From Moorella sp. Hama-1 (GTDB lineage Bacteria > Bacillota > DSM-521 > Neomoorellales > Neomoorellaceae), in NCBI RefSeq assembly GCF_023734095.1, contig NZ_AP024620.1, positions 2,414,501 through 2,478,500 on the forward strand: DNA of 64,000 bases, written 5' to 3'. Each line of letters opens with the position of its first letter. Positions within the stretch are counted from its first letter, which is position 1. The translations under genes were made by a program, and so were the position numbers. Positions 8,690 through 17,117 of the stretch are shown piece by piece. The notes under the pieces were generated by a model. That model was not told where the DNA came from, did not search any database, and saw only the letters and a list, made by a program, of their open reading frames with translations.

Positions 8690-9002
8690 CCAGGGGGTTG
8701 TCGACGGTGGCCGCACCAGGGTGGCCAGGGTGCCGCTTTCTTGACGCTACCGGCGGTACCCAGGGGCTGATCCTCGACAAAGTAATGCAGGTGCAGGCCG
8801 AAATCGCCGCCGTCACCAGAGTATTCCTCAATTAAGCGCGGTAAGTACTGCAGTTTACCCCTACTTCGCGAATACCCGGGTCGCGTAGCAGGTGCACGCA
8901 GCATTCCATCACCGGGCGGTTGGCCACCGGCACCAGGGGTTTGGGCCGCTTGCAGGTCAGGGGCCTGAGCCTGGACCCTTCCCCGCCGGCCATGATGATT
9001 AG
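8690..9002 (-). pseudogene. Degraded sugar-phosphate nucleotidyltransferase (mannose-1-P guanylyltransferase-like)
   Basis: Reading leftward from 9002, one frame gives LIIMAGGEGSRLRPLT, then CKRPKPLVPVANRPVME, the NTP-transferase N-terminus. It ends at a stop near 8840. A second frame picks up as YLPRLIEEYSGDGGDFG and HLHYFVEDQPLGTAGSVKKA, the next conserved block of the same family. At least one frameshift is present, and the remaining two thirds of the protein is absent beyond about 8700. The gene is therefore a remnant. It lies downstream of a membrane glycosyltransferase gene on the same strand, suggesting a decayed polysaccharide locus. Confidence 0.78.
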
Positions 9003-9106
9003 ATAAAAAATTCCCGGCGTTCCCTCCTTTACGGAAGACTGCCGGGAATAATCTCTTGCCCAACCTAACTATAACAATACTCGATGCTTTATACCAATTT
9101 CCGCCT

Positions 9107-9286
9107 CTAACCCAGGGCTGCCCGGGCCCATTCCCACCATTTATGGGCGTTTTCCAACAGGCGCCACAGGCCCAGGTTACGATAATAAAGAAAGGTAATC
9201 ACCAGGGCCGCGCTGATGTAGAAAAACGACCAGTAAGGAGACAACCGGTCGTCATGTTCCCGGCCCCTGACATACCTTGTAGACAT
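9107..9286 (-). CDS. Small membrane protein, 59 residues, overlapping the glycosyltransferase gene end
   Basis: An ATG at 9286 follows AAGGAGAG with 7-nt spacing. It opens a 59-codon frame that overlaps the last 35 bases of the upstream glycosyltransferase gene. The product has a charged N-terminus (MSTRYVRGREHDDRLSP), one predicted transmembrane helix (YWSFFYISAALVITFLYY) and an amphipathic Trp-rich tail (LLENAHKWWEWARAALG). I do not recognise a family. The overlap and good ribosome site suggest translational coupling to the glycosyltransferase, perhaps as an accessory subunit. Confidence 0.6.
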   Translation of the reverse strand: MSTRYVRGREHDDRLSPYWSFFYISAALVITFLYYRNLGLWRLLENAHKWWEWARAALG

Positions 9287-11276
9287 TAAGCATCTCTCCT
9301 TTCTGCAAAGGTACCAGTAAATCCGGTGACGAACGCGCCCAGGCATCATAGGCGCCGTACTGGGGATTGGTAACAACATACTCATCCCTTTGCCTGATGA
9401 TGGCTTCCCGCCAGGAAGCCGCCGAGTTGCCATCGACCAGCTCCACCTGATTCTTGAGGCCGCCATAAAGGGGGTAGATCCAGGCCATAGGGGTATACCC
9501 GATGCGGCTGGGGGGCACCCGGTCCACCCAGGCATAATCGCTAAAGTATAATTCCCCGAAGGTCCGCTGCGCGGGAGGCAACAGCATGGCGGCGGGCAAC
9601 TTGTCCAGGGTTTCTACCAGGGTTAAACCGGTGGCCACCACCAGGTTCAAGATTAGGATGCCGGCCACTGCCGTTTTCAACCTGATTTCGAGGCGCTCAT
9701 AAACCCAGGCCAGGGCCGCCAACCCCACCGGTACTATGTAAAGGACGTAGCGCGGCCACCAGGCGGCCGGTTGCACGATTAAAAAGAGCAGGGTCAGGCC
9801 GACCATCCAGAGGACCGGGGCCCGGCGGCGCCGCCAGGCCGCCACTGTAAAGGGTAGAAGGGCCGGCAGGGCCAGGGCCGCCCAGACCGGCCCTAAGCCG
9901 CGGGTGCGGGAGTAATAGTTATAGGATTCGTTGCCCAGTTCCAACCAGGAGGTCAGGATATTGAGGATCATATTGCGACCGCGGTAGGCCTCCGGGGTAT
10001 TGGCGGTCATAAAAAGCTGGGAAACACTCCCCAGGCCCGTAAGGCTCCAGCCAAGCACCTTTAGCTGGACGGGGTAAATGGGGTTGCCGTAAAACCACCA
10101 GGTACGCAGGTACCAGAAAGAACCGGTGGCCAGCAGGGCCAGGAGAATGATCGTTACCTGCAGTCCCAGGGCCCTTTTCCTAAATAACCCGCACCGGTAT
10201 TGCCAAAAACCGGAACTCAGGATGGCCAGGACCAGGATGGCGGCAAAGGCGACCCCCGTAGACTTCATACCCATCATTAGCCCTAAGGCCAGTCCCAGGA
10301 TCAGGGCGTAACCGGAGTTGCGTTCCCCCTGCCACCGCAAAAACAGGTAGAGGGAGGCGGCGACCATGGACCCGAAGGCGGCGTCGACATAGGCCACCCG
10401 CAGGTGGATCAGGACCATAGGGGTCAACAGGAAGAGCATGCCAGCCAGCACCGAGGTCTTCCGGCGGGCGTCCCCCGCCCTGCTCAGACCATAGGTGGCC
10501 AAGGCGCCGGTTAGAACATAGGGGAACTGGGTGGCATCGACCAGGAGGTCGTTACCCGTCAGGACCATAATCCACAGGGCATTGAGTTCGGTGTTAAGGG
10601 GATAAACATTGGCCCAGTTAAAGGCCACACTAAGATCCAGGGCCAACTCTTTGGGAGTTACCCGGCTGGGATCGTAGTGCTGCCAGAGGAGAGCCTCCGG
10701 CAGCCGGGTAATGGCCCCCTGCTTGAACCATGCGGCCATGGGGGTCAGGTGGTACCAGATCTCATCCCAGGCAAAGGGAGGAAGATAAATCCACCCCACG
10801 ACCAGGGCCACCAGGCTGCAGGCCAGGATAACGCCGGTTACCCTGAGGAGATGGTCGGTAAAAATATCCTCCGGTTCTACCGGTTCTACCGGGTGGTTCT
10901 CGGCAACCCCTCTCCTGCCGGGGCCGGTTGCCCGGGTTACCGCGGTTCTTCCAGCGGAGATACTCCCGGCATCTAAAATATCCCCGGATATACCGGTTTC
11001 TTCGCCGGCACGTAAAAAGGGGGACTCTGTTTTATTCTTCCCCCGGCTCCGGACCAGCAACCCCAGGCCGGCCCAGCCCAGGGCCAGGAGGAACACTGTC
11101 ACCAGGTTGAGCTGCCGCAATGATACCCCCGCCAGCAGGAGAATCAACACCTGCCCGGCCATGGTCAGCACGCCGATGGCCAGCCAGCCATCGACCTTCG
11201 TCTTTAGTTCCATCCGGGCCGCCATAAGCCCTGACCCGGTAATAAGGGCCAGGGTGGCCAGGGAAAACCACAACAT
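9252..11276 (-). CDS. Multipass membrane glycosyltransferase (GT-C / ArnT-PMT-like)
   Basis: The 674-residue protein has about 12 hydrophobic segments and, near residue 168, the acidic loop motif FAWDEIWYHLTPMAAWFK that resembles the catalytic first extracytoplasmic loop (Asp-Glu) of GT-C transferases using lipid-linked sugars. A charged linker at about residues 77-125 is unusual. The ATG has GAGGAGAG upstream. It probably transfers a sugar from a polyprenyl phosphate on the outer face of the membrane to a glycan or protein. The downstream nucleotidyltransferase remnant suggests a formerly larger glycan locus. Acceptor and donor are unknown. Confidence 0.7.
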   Translation of the reverse strand: MLWFSLATLALITGSGLMAARMELKTKVDGWLAIGVLTMAGQVLILLLAGVSLRQLNLVTVFLLALGWAGLGLLVRSRGKNKTESPFLRAGEETGISGDILDAGSISAGRTAVTRATGPGRRGVAENHPVEPVEPEDIFTDHLLRVTGVILACSLVALVVGWIYLPPFAWDEIWYHLTPMAAWFKQGAITRLPEALLWQHYDPSRVTPKELALDLSVAFNWANVYPLNTELNALWIMVLTGNDLLVDATQFPYVLTGALATYGLSRAGDARRKTSVLAGMLFLLTPMVLIHLRVAYVDAAFGSMVAASLYLFLRWQGERNSGYALILGLALGLMMGMKSTGVAFAAILVLAILSSGFWQYRCGLFRKRALGLQVTIILLALLATGSFWYLRTWWFYGNPIYPVQLKVLGWSLTGLGSVSQLFMTANTPEAYRGRNMILNILTSWLELGNESYNYYSRTRGLGPVWAALALPALLPFTVAAWRRRRAPVLWMVGLTLLFLIVQPAAWWPRYVLYIVPVGLAALAWVYERLEIRLKTAVAGILILNLVVATGLTLVETLDKLPAAMLLPPAQRTFGELYFSDYAWVDRVPPSRIGYTPMAWIYPLYGGLKNQVELVDGNSAASWREAIIRQRDEYVVTNPQYGAYDAWARSSPDLLVPLQKGEMLNVYKVCQGPGT

Positions 11277-11423
11277 CCCGTTTCTCTCCTCAATTTGCCC
11301 TTAAAGATCTTTTTTACCTGATGCTACCAGGTATGCTTGACTGGAAACCAAGGGGCACCCGCCCTGGATACTCAGGCAGATCATACTACTTAGTTTCTAC
11401 GTTATCCCGGCAAACCCTTCTTA

Positions 11424-11455
11424 AGGCCCATTTTTTACCATAACAAAAATGGGCC
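11424..11455. terminator. Hairpin, possible bidirectional terminator
   Basis: AGGCCCATTTTT and AAAAATGGGCCT are complementary arms around 8 nt. This is one of two tandem stem-loops in the 350-bp gap between a glycosyltransferase gene and a gntR remnant; I see nothing else in that gap. Confidence 0.6.
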
Positions 11456-11460
11456 TACCA

Positions 11461-11491
11461 AAAAACCCTTCCTTGCCCGGGAAGGGTTTTT
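11461..11491. terminator. Intrinsic terminator hairpin, symmetrical
   Basis: AAAAACCCTTCC pairs with GGAAGGGTTTTT around a short loop. The A and T tracts on either side make it functional in both directions, ending the gntR-remnant transcript on the minus strand. Confidence 0.75.
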
Positions 11492-11630
11492 CCTGGATGG
11501 CCATGTAAGGGGGTCAGACATTAAGTTCCATAGACAAGCTGCTGCTTCCAGATTGTCGGGACTATTGTCGTTCTTCATTCCTGCCTGTAGCCGGCTATCA
11601 ACTGCAAAGGACTGGCCTGCCATCGGGTTA

Positions 11631-12089
11631 CTACTGATCTTCATCTCCGCCGGTAGGGGGCTGCCCCTCTGCGGTTTTTTCGCCCTGGGTCAGGCTCTCA
11701 AGGTGCCTGACCCGGCCGGCCACGTTATTGATATGTTTAATCATGGCCCGCCGGGCGTCCCGCGGTTGCTGTTTGCGAATGCTTTCGATGATATTCCGGT
11801 GTTCTTCGACAACTAGTTCCCGGTGCCATGGTAGGGTTCTACCGTAGCGCAAGCTCAATTGAAAGTACTCCTGTAATATAGGGGCGATGGTGGTATAGGC
11901 CTGGGAGAAAATCGGGTTCTGGGTGGCCAGGGCGATGCGATAGTGAAACTGGTAGTCAGGGTCGACGGTAATCGCCCCCAGGGCGATCTCCCCTTCCAGG
12001 CGTTTTTCGGCCTCTTCCAGGGCTAAAATATCTGCCTCGCTTCTTCTTTCGGCCGCCAGGCTGGCCGCCGTAGGGGCTGGCGGGTACAA
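11631..12089 (-). pseudogene. GntR/FadR-type regulator remnant (FCD ligand domain only)
   Basis: The frame encodes the all-helical FCD effector domain of FadR-subfamily regulators (DYQFHYRIALATQNPIF, VVEEHRNIIESIRKQQP, ARRAMIKHINNVAGRVRHL). The winged-helix DNA-binding domain that should precede it is missing. The first about 15 codons (YPPAPTAASLAAERR) are translated from the end of a palindromic intergenic repeat at 12066-12133 rather than from a regulator, so the gene appears to be truncated at its 5' end by that element or by an accompanying deletion. It could still encode a ligand-binding fragment, but no DNA-binding regulator. Confidence 0.75.
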
Positions 12090-12133
12090 GCGGAGGGCGA
12101 CTTGGTTCGAGGCGTAAGCAAAAATAGTTGTGT
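12066..12133 (-). repeat. Palindromic intergenic repeat, copy A (one end only)
   Basis: On the minus strand this reads GCCTCGAACCAAGTCGCC, then CTCCGCTTGTACCCGCC, AGCCCCTAC, matching the right-hand end of the repeat family seen complete at 62.0 and 40.6 kb. The other half is absent. It abuts the truncated gntR remnant. Confidence 0.75.
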
Positions 12134-12173
12134 GGGGCTTTTGACTAAAAAAGTACTATAAGGCAAGATCGTA

Positions 12174-12201
12174 AACAGGGAAGCGGCATCGCCTCCCTGT
12201 T
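12174..12201 (-). terminator. Terminator-like hairpin after the DUF438 gene
   Basis: AACAGGGA and TCCCTGTT, with an inner GCG/CGC continuation, form a stem about 60 bp beyond the stop codon of the minus-strand gene at 12261. Confidence 0.55.
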
Positions 12202-12260
12202 CTATTTCCCCCGGGATCTGATTCCCGGTGCTTTCGCCCCCAAAAACGCTGCTGACCTGT

Positions 12261-13484
12261 TTAATCCATAATCCGCTTTTCCCCGCTGATGGCCTGCAGG
12301 GGTTTAATATCCATACTCACTTCCAGGGTGCCGGCGAAGTCGCCCTGCTCGTCCCGGACGGCAAAGTACTGGATGAGGACGTACTTGTCCCCCAGGTGCA
12401 GCCAGAAGGCTTCGCTGTCTTTGCGGCCGCTGCGGAAATCGTCGACGAGTTTTTCCACCACCTGGACGCTGGCCGGTGGATGGCAGTTTTCCACCCGGCG
12501 GCCGATGACCGCCCGGCTGCGGGTGAAGATGCGCTCCCGGGTGTTGGAGAAATACTTGACAATATTATCCTTATCGACGAAAGTTATATCTACTGGCAGG
12601 TGATCGAAGATCAGGCTGATCTCCCGGGGGGTCAGGATGCCGGTATCAAACTTGATATAACCCCGGGTCTCCTCGCCGGCAATAGTCGCCGCGGGATTAG
12701 TTTTAGCCTGCGCCGGCCGCCACTCCTCCCGGGGCTCAATCAGACAGTAGCCGATTTCGGGGCTGTCCTGGAGTATCCGGTACCATTCATCCTCCGTCAG
12801 GCTTTCCAGGGCCATGGGGAAGAGAATCCTTTCTTCCTTAAAGATCATTTCCTTGATCTTAGCCAGGGCGGCCTCCGTTTTAGCAATGAGCTCTTTCTTA
12901 TGACCCGGAGGATAATTCACCGCCAGGTCCCGGGCTCCCTTTATGAGTTCCCGGATCTCGTCGTCGACACCCCACATGACCTTGGGCGGCCCGACAATCT
13001 GGTAGCGTTCCAGGTAGGGGAAGAGGAGATTCTCTTTGCGGCTGTAATGCTTATCCACATCCCGGAGGAGGTTAAGCTTCTCCGCCAGCTGCAGGACCAG
13101 TTCCTTTTCCCCCGCCGCCGGCGCCCGTTCCAACTCCGCCAGCAAGGGCTGGATTTCCTTTTTCATCAATTTCTCCAGGGCCCGGTTCTCCTCTTTAAAG
13201 GTATGGACCGGGTGGCCGGGGATGGTCTCCGGTTGGGGCGCTTTTTCCAGGGACTCCTTGAAGACCGCCGCGTGGACGTCGCAGAGGCGCTGGACCTCCT
13301 CTACCGGCAGTCCCTCGTTGATCAGGGCCTGCTCCATGAGGGAGATCTCCGCCGGGGCCACGTCTTTGATCAGTTCATTGAACCTGGCCTTGACCTCGGC
13401 CACGCTCTTGCCCTGGTGCAGTTCCCGGATTATTTCTTTTAAAGCCTCTTTGCGGTGGTCCTGATTGTTAATCAGTTCAGTCAT
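12261..13484 (-). CDS. DUF438 / hemerythrin HHE / PAS domain protein
   Basis: The 407-residue cytosolic protein has three parts. Residues 1-80 match the DUF438 helical domain. Residues about 90-225 form a hemerythrin-like bundle with candidate di-iron ligands in HPVHTFKEENRAL, DVDKHYSRKENLLFPYLE and FKEERILFP. Residues 285-400 form a PAS domain (LPVDITFVDKDNIVKYFS, ending GTLEVSMDIKPLQ). Proteins of this layout are common in anaerobes and are thought to sense O2, NO or redox state; no output domain is present, so it may act through a partner. A GGAGGTGTAGG site precedes the ATG, and a SigH-like promoter lies about 85 bp further up. Confidence 0.88.
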   Translation of the reverse strand: MTELINNQDHRKEALKEIIRELHQGKSVAEVKARFNELIKDVAPAEISLMEQALINEGLPVEEVQRLCDVHAAVFKESLEKAPQPETIPGHPVHTFKEENRALEKLMKKEIQPLLAELERAPAAGEKELVLQLAEKLNLLRDVDKHYSRKENLLFPYLERYQIVGPPKVMWGVDDEIRELIKGARDLAVNYPPGHKKELIAKTEAALAKIKEMIFKEERILFPMALESLTEDEWYRILQDSPEIGYCLIEPREEWRPAQAKTNPAATIAGEETRGYIKFDTGILTPREISLIFDHLPVDITFVDKDNIVKYFSNTRERIFTRSRAVIGRRVENCHPPASVQVVEKLVDDFRSGRKDSEAFWLHLGDKYVLIQYFAVRDEQGDFAGTLEVSMDIKPLQAISGEKRIMD

Positions 13485-13567
13485 GGCTACCTACACCTCC
13501 AAGTTTATTTTTTATTCTGCCCTCGCCCGGCGTTTAATTTTCCATTACCTACTATTTCACCATCTAC

Positions 13568-13596
13568 TATTTCGCTGACTCGCCGGTAAATCCTGC
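13568..13596 (-). promoter_or_regulatory. SigH-like promoter for the DUF438 gene
   Basis: On the minus strand, GCAGGATTT (13596-13588) and AGCGAAATA (13576-13568) are 11 nt apart. The -10 has GAAA rather than GAAT. Confidence 0.5.
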
Positions 13597-13643
13597 CGGG
13601 AATGGCTGCTGCCAGGACCGGTTGTAATAGCGCAAACCAATTT

Positions 13644-13668
13644 AAAGCCCCCGCGTAACGGGGGCTTT
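13644..13668 (-). terminator. Intrinsic terminator after SLH-domain gene
   Basis: AAAGCCCCCG and CGGGGGCTTT form a 10-bp stem with a 5-nt loop just past the stop of the minus-strand gene at 13712. Confidence 0.75.
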
Positions 13669-13711
13669 GCTAGCATAGCTACCGGTGCCGCAATGGCGCT
13701 TACAGCCATCT

Positions 13712-15901
13712 TTACGGTTTAACGCTCAGGGTGCGCACCAGGGCGGCGGCGGCTTCGGCCCGGGTCACCTGGTGGCCGGGCTCAAAGGTGGTGCCATTGC
13801 CCTTCAAGATACCCAGGCCCCAGGCCAGGGCCACGTAGCCCAGGGAGCCGGGCGCCAGGGAAGCGGCGTCGGTATAGGGCACCTGGTAAATCCCCTCGAT
13901 CCGGGCGACATGATCCAGGTTGAGGAGGCGGATCATGAGCCTGGCCAGGTTCTCCCGGGTAATGCTATCACCGGGCTGCAGGTCTTCCTTCAGCCAGCCC
14001 TGGTCCCGGGCCCGTTTGAGAACCTCCTCATCCTTGAGATCGCTGTTGCCCTGGACGCCGTTTTTCGCCATGAGCATGGCCCGCAGGAGGGAAACGGCGG
14101 TGATATTTTCATCGGGATGGAAGGTGGCGCCGTACTCGCCGAAAAGGCCGGCCTGGCCCAGAAGGTTAATCTCCTTTTCCGCGAAGTTGCCGGCGATGTC
14201 GTTAAAGCGATAGGGCCGGGAGGCCTGCTTCAAGGGGTTCCCCTGCCAGTCCAGGGGCTGGCCGTTCCGGGCGTCGACCATGGCGGCCGCCGGGGTGCCC
14301 GGTGCCGCCACAGGCTGGTAGACCAGGCGGACTTCCCCCGGGCCATTGGGACCGAAGATCCGGGTGTAGGTCAGGGTTAAGGGCCGGTACTTCAGGAAAG
14401 CCTCAGTGGCCTGACCCGCTGGCAGCAGGTTATCCGGGGCGGGAAAATCGAATTGCCCCCAATTTAAGTTATAATGGGTGATGCGTTTGGCCACCGTATC
14501 TACCGTTACGTTAATGCCGCTGGCCGGGAAGGGGATGCCGTTGACCAGCCGGCGGTAATTGAAGTACTGGACGGGCGGGTTTTGCCCTGCTTTTAAAGGA
14601 ATGGGTCCGGGGCCGTACCTGGAGTTAGCATCCAGTTTGACCTCCCGGAAGCGTTCCGGTTGGACCTGGCGCAGGAAATCCTCGGCCATTTGCTGCGCTC
14701 CCTGGCGGTCCAGTTGTCCCGGCTTGTCCTCGGAGGACGGGTAGGCCAGGTCGAAGCCTACCAGTTCCCCGGTGGTGGCGTCGACCCGGGCGGTCATATA
14801 ATTGACCTGGCCGGGGTCGGGTTTACTGGCGTTCCAGGACAGGTTCCAGATACGGGTTGCCGGATCCTGCCAGTCGGTGGCCAGGTTGGCGCTACTTAAG
14901 GTCAGGTTGGCCGGGATCGGCAGCCATTTCTTGACGGCAGCGATGGCGGCATCCTGGCTGATCATTTTGGCCGTTTTCTCGATTTCCTTTATTTCCTCGG
15001 GGCTCAGGGGCTTGGCGGCACCCTGGGAGGCAGACCCGTCGCGCAGCTTGGCGATCTCGCCCATACCCCCGGCGCCGTCTTTGAACCACCGGCCGTCATC
15101 CATTACCAGGGGCTCGCCCGTGAGGGCGTCAATCAAGCCGTTGGAGGGGTGGTTGAGGATATAGACCAGTTGCGGGCTTGGTTTCTGGCCGGCGTTCAGG
15201 GGCCCTGGTTGGGGCGGCAAATAATACTGTAGCTCCAGCATACCGGCCTTACCAAAGGCCTGCCGCGCCTTTTCCGGGGTGATGGCCCCGGTGGCGGCAG
15301 GAAAAGGTGCCACGGTCCAGTTGAGGTTATAATTGACCACCCGGCCGTCATCGCCCCGGACACCGATGTTCACGCCGTTTTCCGGGAAGGGGATGCCGTT
15401 GACCAGCCGCTGCCAGCTGAAACCATAAGTAACGGGCCCGTAGTTGTTGAGGGGAATGACCTGGTCGGTAGCTGGCACCGCCTGCAGGTCAGCGAGGTGG
15501 TTGGCGGCCAGCTTTTTGAGGACTTTCTCGGCCGCCTGCCGGGCTTCGTCCTGGGAAATGGCCGGTACTTGCAAACCGGGTTCGGGCCTGTCAACAGGCT
15601 GCCACAGATTCATGTTGATGATCTCGCCCGTGGCGGCGTCCACCTGGGCGTTGAAGCCACCTCCCTTACCATCGGTGGCGTTCCAGTTCAGGGACCAGGT
15701 AGAACGGCCGTCATAGCTGTTGAAACTGGAAGTAAAGCTGGTAAAATCCCCAGGGATGTCAAAGTTGTCTTTCACTGTGCGAATGGCCTGCTCTAAAGAG
15801 ACCGCCGGCTTGTCACCGGCCCAGACGCCGCCGGGAAAGAGGGTTACCAGGAGCAGAACCACCAGCCCCCACACGAGCAGACGTTGCCCCAATCGCCGCA
15901 T
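13712..15901 (-). CDS. Secreted YcdB-repeat protein with three C-terminal SLH domains
   Basis: The best start is the ATG at 15901, nine bases after AAGGAGG; upstream in-frame ATGs lack a site. The 729-residue product begins with a signal peptide (MRRLGQRLLVWGLVVLLLV, cleaved near GVWAG). Two long repeats follow, each with DATTGEI/ELVG and RLVNGIPFP...YNLNW blocks, like the YcdB/PepSY-type extracellular domain. The C-terminal 200 residues hold three SLH modules (FNDIAGNFAEKEINLLGQAG; a divergent middle copy; YTDAASLAPGSLGYVALAWG) for attachment to secondary cell-wall polymer. It is probably an S-layer-associated cell-surface protein; the biochemical function of the repeats is unknown. Confidence 0.85.
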   Translation of the reverse strand: MRRLGQRLLVWGLVVLLLVTLFPGGVWAGDKPAVSLEQAIRTVKDNFDIPGDFTSFTSSFNSYDGRSTWSLNWNATDGKGGGFNAQVDAATGEIINMNLWQPVDRPEPGLQVPAISQDEARQAAEKVLKKLAANHLADLQAVPATDQVIPLNNYGPVTYGFSWQRLVNGIPFPENGVNIGVRGDDGRVVNYNLNWTVAPFPAATGAITPEKARQAFGKAGMLELQYYLPPQPGPLNAGQKPSPQLVYILNHPSNGLIDALTGEPLVMDDGRWFKDGAGGMGEIAKLRDGSASQGAAKPLSPEEIKEIEKTAKMISQDAAIAAVKKWLPIPANLTLSSANLATDWQDPATRIWNLSWNASKPDPGQVNYMTARVDATTGELVGFDLAYPSSEDKPGQLDRQGAQQMAEDFLRQVQPERFREVKLDANSRYGPGPIPLKAGQNPPVQYFNYRRLVNGIPFPASGINVTVDTVAKRITHYNLNWGQFDFPAPDNLLPAGQATEAFLKYRPLTLTYTRIFGPNGPGEVRLVYQPVAAPGTPAAAMVDARNGQPLDWQGNPLKQASRPYRFNDIAGNFAEKEINLLGQAGLFGEYGATFHPDENITAVSLLRAMLMAKNGVQGNSDLKDEEVLKRARDQGWLKEDLQPGDSITRENLARLMIRLLNLDHVARIEGIYQVPYTDAASLAPGSLGYVALAWGLGILKGNGTTFEPGHQVTRAEAAAALVRTLSVKP

Positions 15902-16399
15902 GGAGCTCATCCTCCTTTTTGATACTTTTAGAAACTTTTTACATACCTCTCTGCAGGGCTCTTCACGAAAATCATCCCCCTGACAGGACTGCACCGCCAT
16001 GAACTAAACCCCACGCTTCCAGGATGGATGGTTATATGCATCCGCACGCTACTGGCGAGGCCTGGTCCCCGCGCGTTAAGCGGCTCTAAACATCCTGAAC
16101 GTTAGCGGCGACGCCTATGGGGGGATAACTCCCGTCCGCACCCCTCCCTTCCAGCTGTTTCCTCATCCCTTACCTAATATATTGACGCCGGGGTTGCTTT
16201 AAAAGTTCCCGCCCCAGAAAGTTTTTCTTGTTCCCTGAAACTCCTTTATTCCCGGGAAGGTAGCAAAAAGATCGGTTTATTCGCGCAGATTAAGTCCTCA
16301 CCCCTGGAACCATATGACCGTACTGGGTATAATATGGATACGGCCCTGTTACCGTAAACCATGGTCTTAAAGGGTTAATAATAGCTGGAGGGAGTAGTT
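15902..16399. other. 500-bp intergenic region with GC-rich complementary segments
   Basis: No gene is evident. The central 16050-16170 segment is GC-rich with several short complementary blocks (for example GGCGACGCC and GGGGGGATAACTCCC), and could be a structured 5' leader of the SLH gene (minus strand). I could not match it to a riboswitch class. A TATAAT at 16328-16333 may be the -10 box for the MarC gene, whose start is 70 bp further on. Confidence 0.4.
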
Positions 16400-17035
16400 G
16401 TGTCCGTCTTTTTCCTCCACGCCTTGGTATCCATGCTGGCCATTATGAATCCCATTGGTAACTTGCCCATTTTTATTTCTCTGGTCGAAGGGGAGACGCC
16501 GGCTTACCAGATCGCCACCGCCCGACGGGCTACCCTGACCGCCTTTAGTTTTCTCACCCTCTTTGCCTTGCTGGGCAATAATATCCTGCTATTCTTCGGC
16601 ATTACCCTGGCCGCCTTCCGGGTGGCCGGTAGTATTATCCTCTTCGGCATCGGGCTGAAAATCCTCCAGGGCCGGAATATCCACAGCAGTCACAACCTGT
16701 CGTCGGCTATTAATGAAGACATCCTGGCGAAGGACGACGTAGCTATCACCCCCCTGGCCACCCCCATCCTGGCCGGCCCCGGTTCCATAACCACCGTCAT
16801 GCTCTTGGTGGGCGCCGAGTGGCAAATCCAGACTATTCTCCTGACCATCGCCGCCGTAGCCATCGTGAGCCTGGGCACCTACCTGGTATTTCGTTACTCC
16901 ACCCTGATTACCCGCTATCTGGGACCCCTGGAGATGAACATCATCAGCCGCGTTATGGGCCTCCTCCTGGCGGTGATCGCCGTCCAGATGGGCGCCTCCG
17001 GTTTGCTGGAACTCTTCCCGTGCCTGGGTAGGTAA
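16400..17035 (+). CDS. MarC family (UPF0056) integral membrane protein
   Basis: This 211-residue protein with six predicted transmembrane helices begins with a GTG at 16400 after GGAGGGAG. The N-terminus FFLHALVSMLAIMNPIGNLPIFISL is the family hallmark (Asn-Pro in TM1). The central VAITPLATPILAGPGSI is the second conserved block. The family resembles small-molecule transporters, but its substrate is unknown; early links to multiple antibiotic resistance were not upheld. It stands alone, with its own terminator. Confidence 0.9.
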   Translation: MSVFFLHALVSMLAIMNPIGNLPIFISLVEGETPAYQIATARRATLTAFSFLTLFALLGNNILLFFGITLAAFRVAGSIILFGIGLKILQGRNIHSSHNLSSAINEDILAKDDVAITPLATPILAGPGSITTVMLLVGAEWQIQTILLTIAAVAIVSLGTYLVFRYSTLITRYLGPLEMNIISRVMGLLLAVIAVQMGASGLLELFPCLGR

Positions 17036-17069
17036 TCCTGGCCCGACTTCATTGAGTCGCCATTAAAAC

Positions 17070-17106
17070 TGGGGTAGCTACAGAGCTACCCCATACTTTT
17101 GTCTTA
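17070..17106 (+). terminator. Intrinsic terminator after MarC gene
   Basis: TGGGGTAGCT and AGCTACCCCA pair around a 4-nt loop and are followed by TACTTTTGTCTT. Confidence 0.85.
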
Positions 17107-17117
17107 AAGCCCCCTAT

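Noticed and set aside
12228-13442. Long open frame of 404 codons on the plus strand opposite the DUF438 gene
   Set aside because: It mirrors the minus-strand gene almost exactly, shows no recognisable domains, and has a skewed composition typical of the antisense of a GC-rich gene.
16050-16170. Possible c-di-AMP (ydaO-type) riboswitch upstream of the SLH gene
   Set aside because: A GCTTAACGCGCGGGGACC stretch on the minus strand looks a little like part of that class, but the other conserved blocks are missing.
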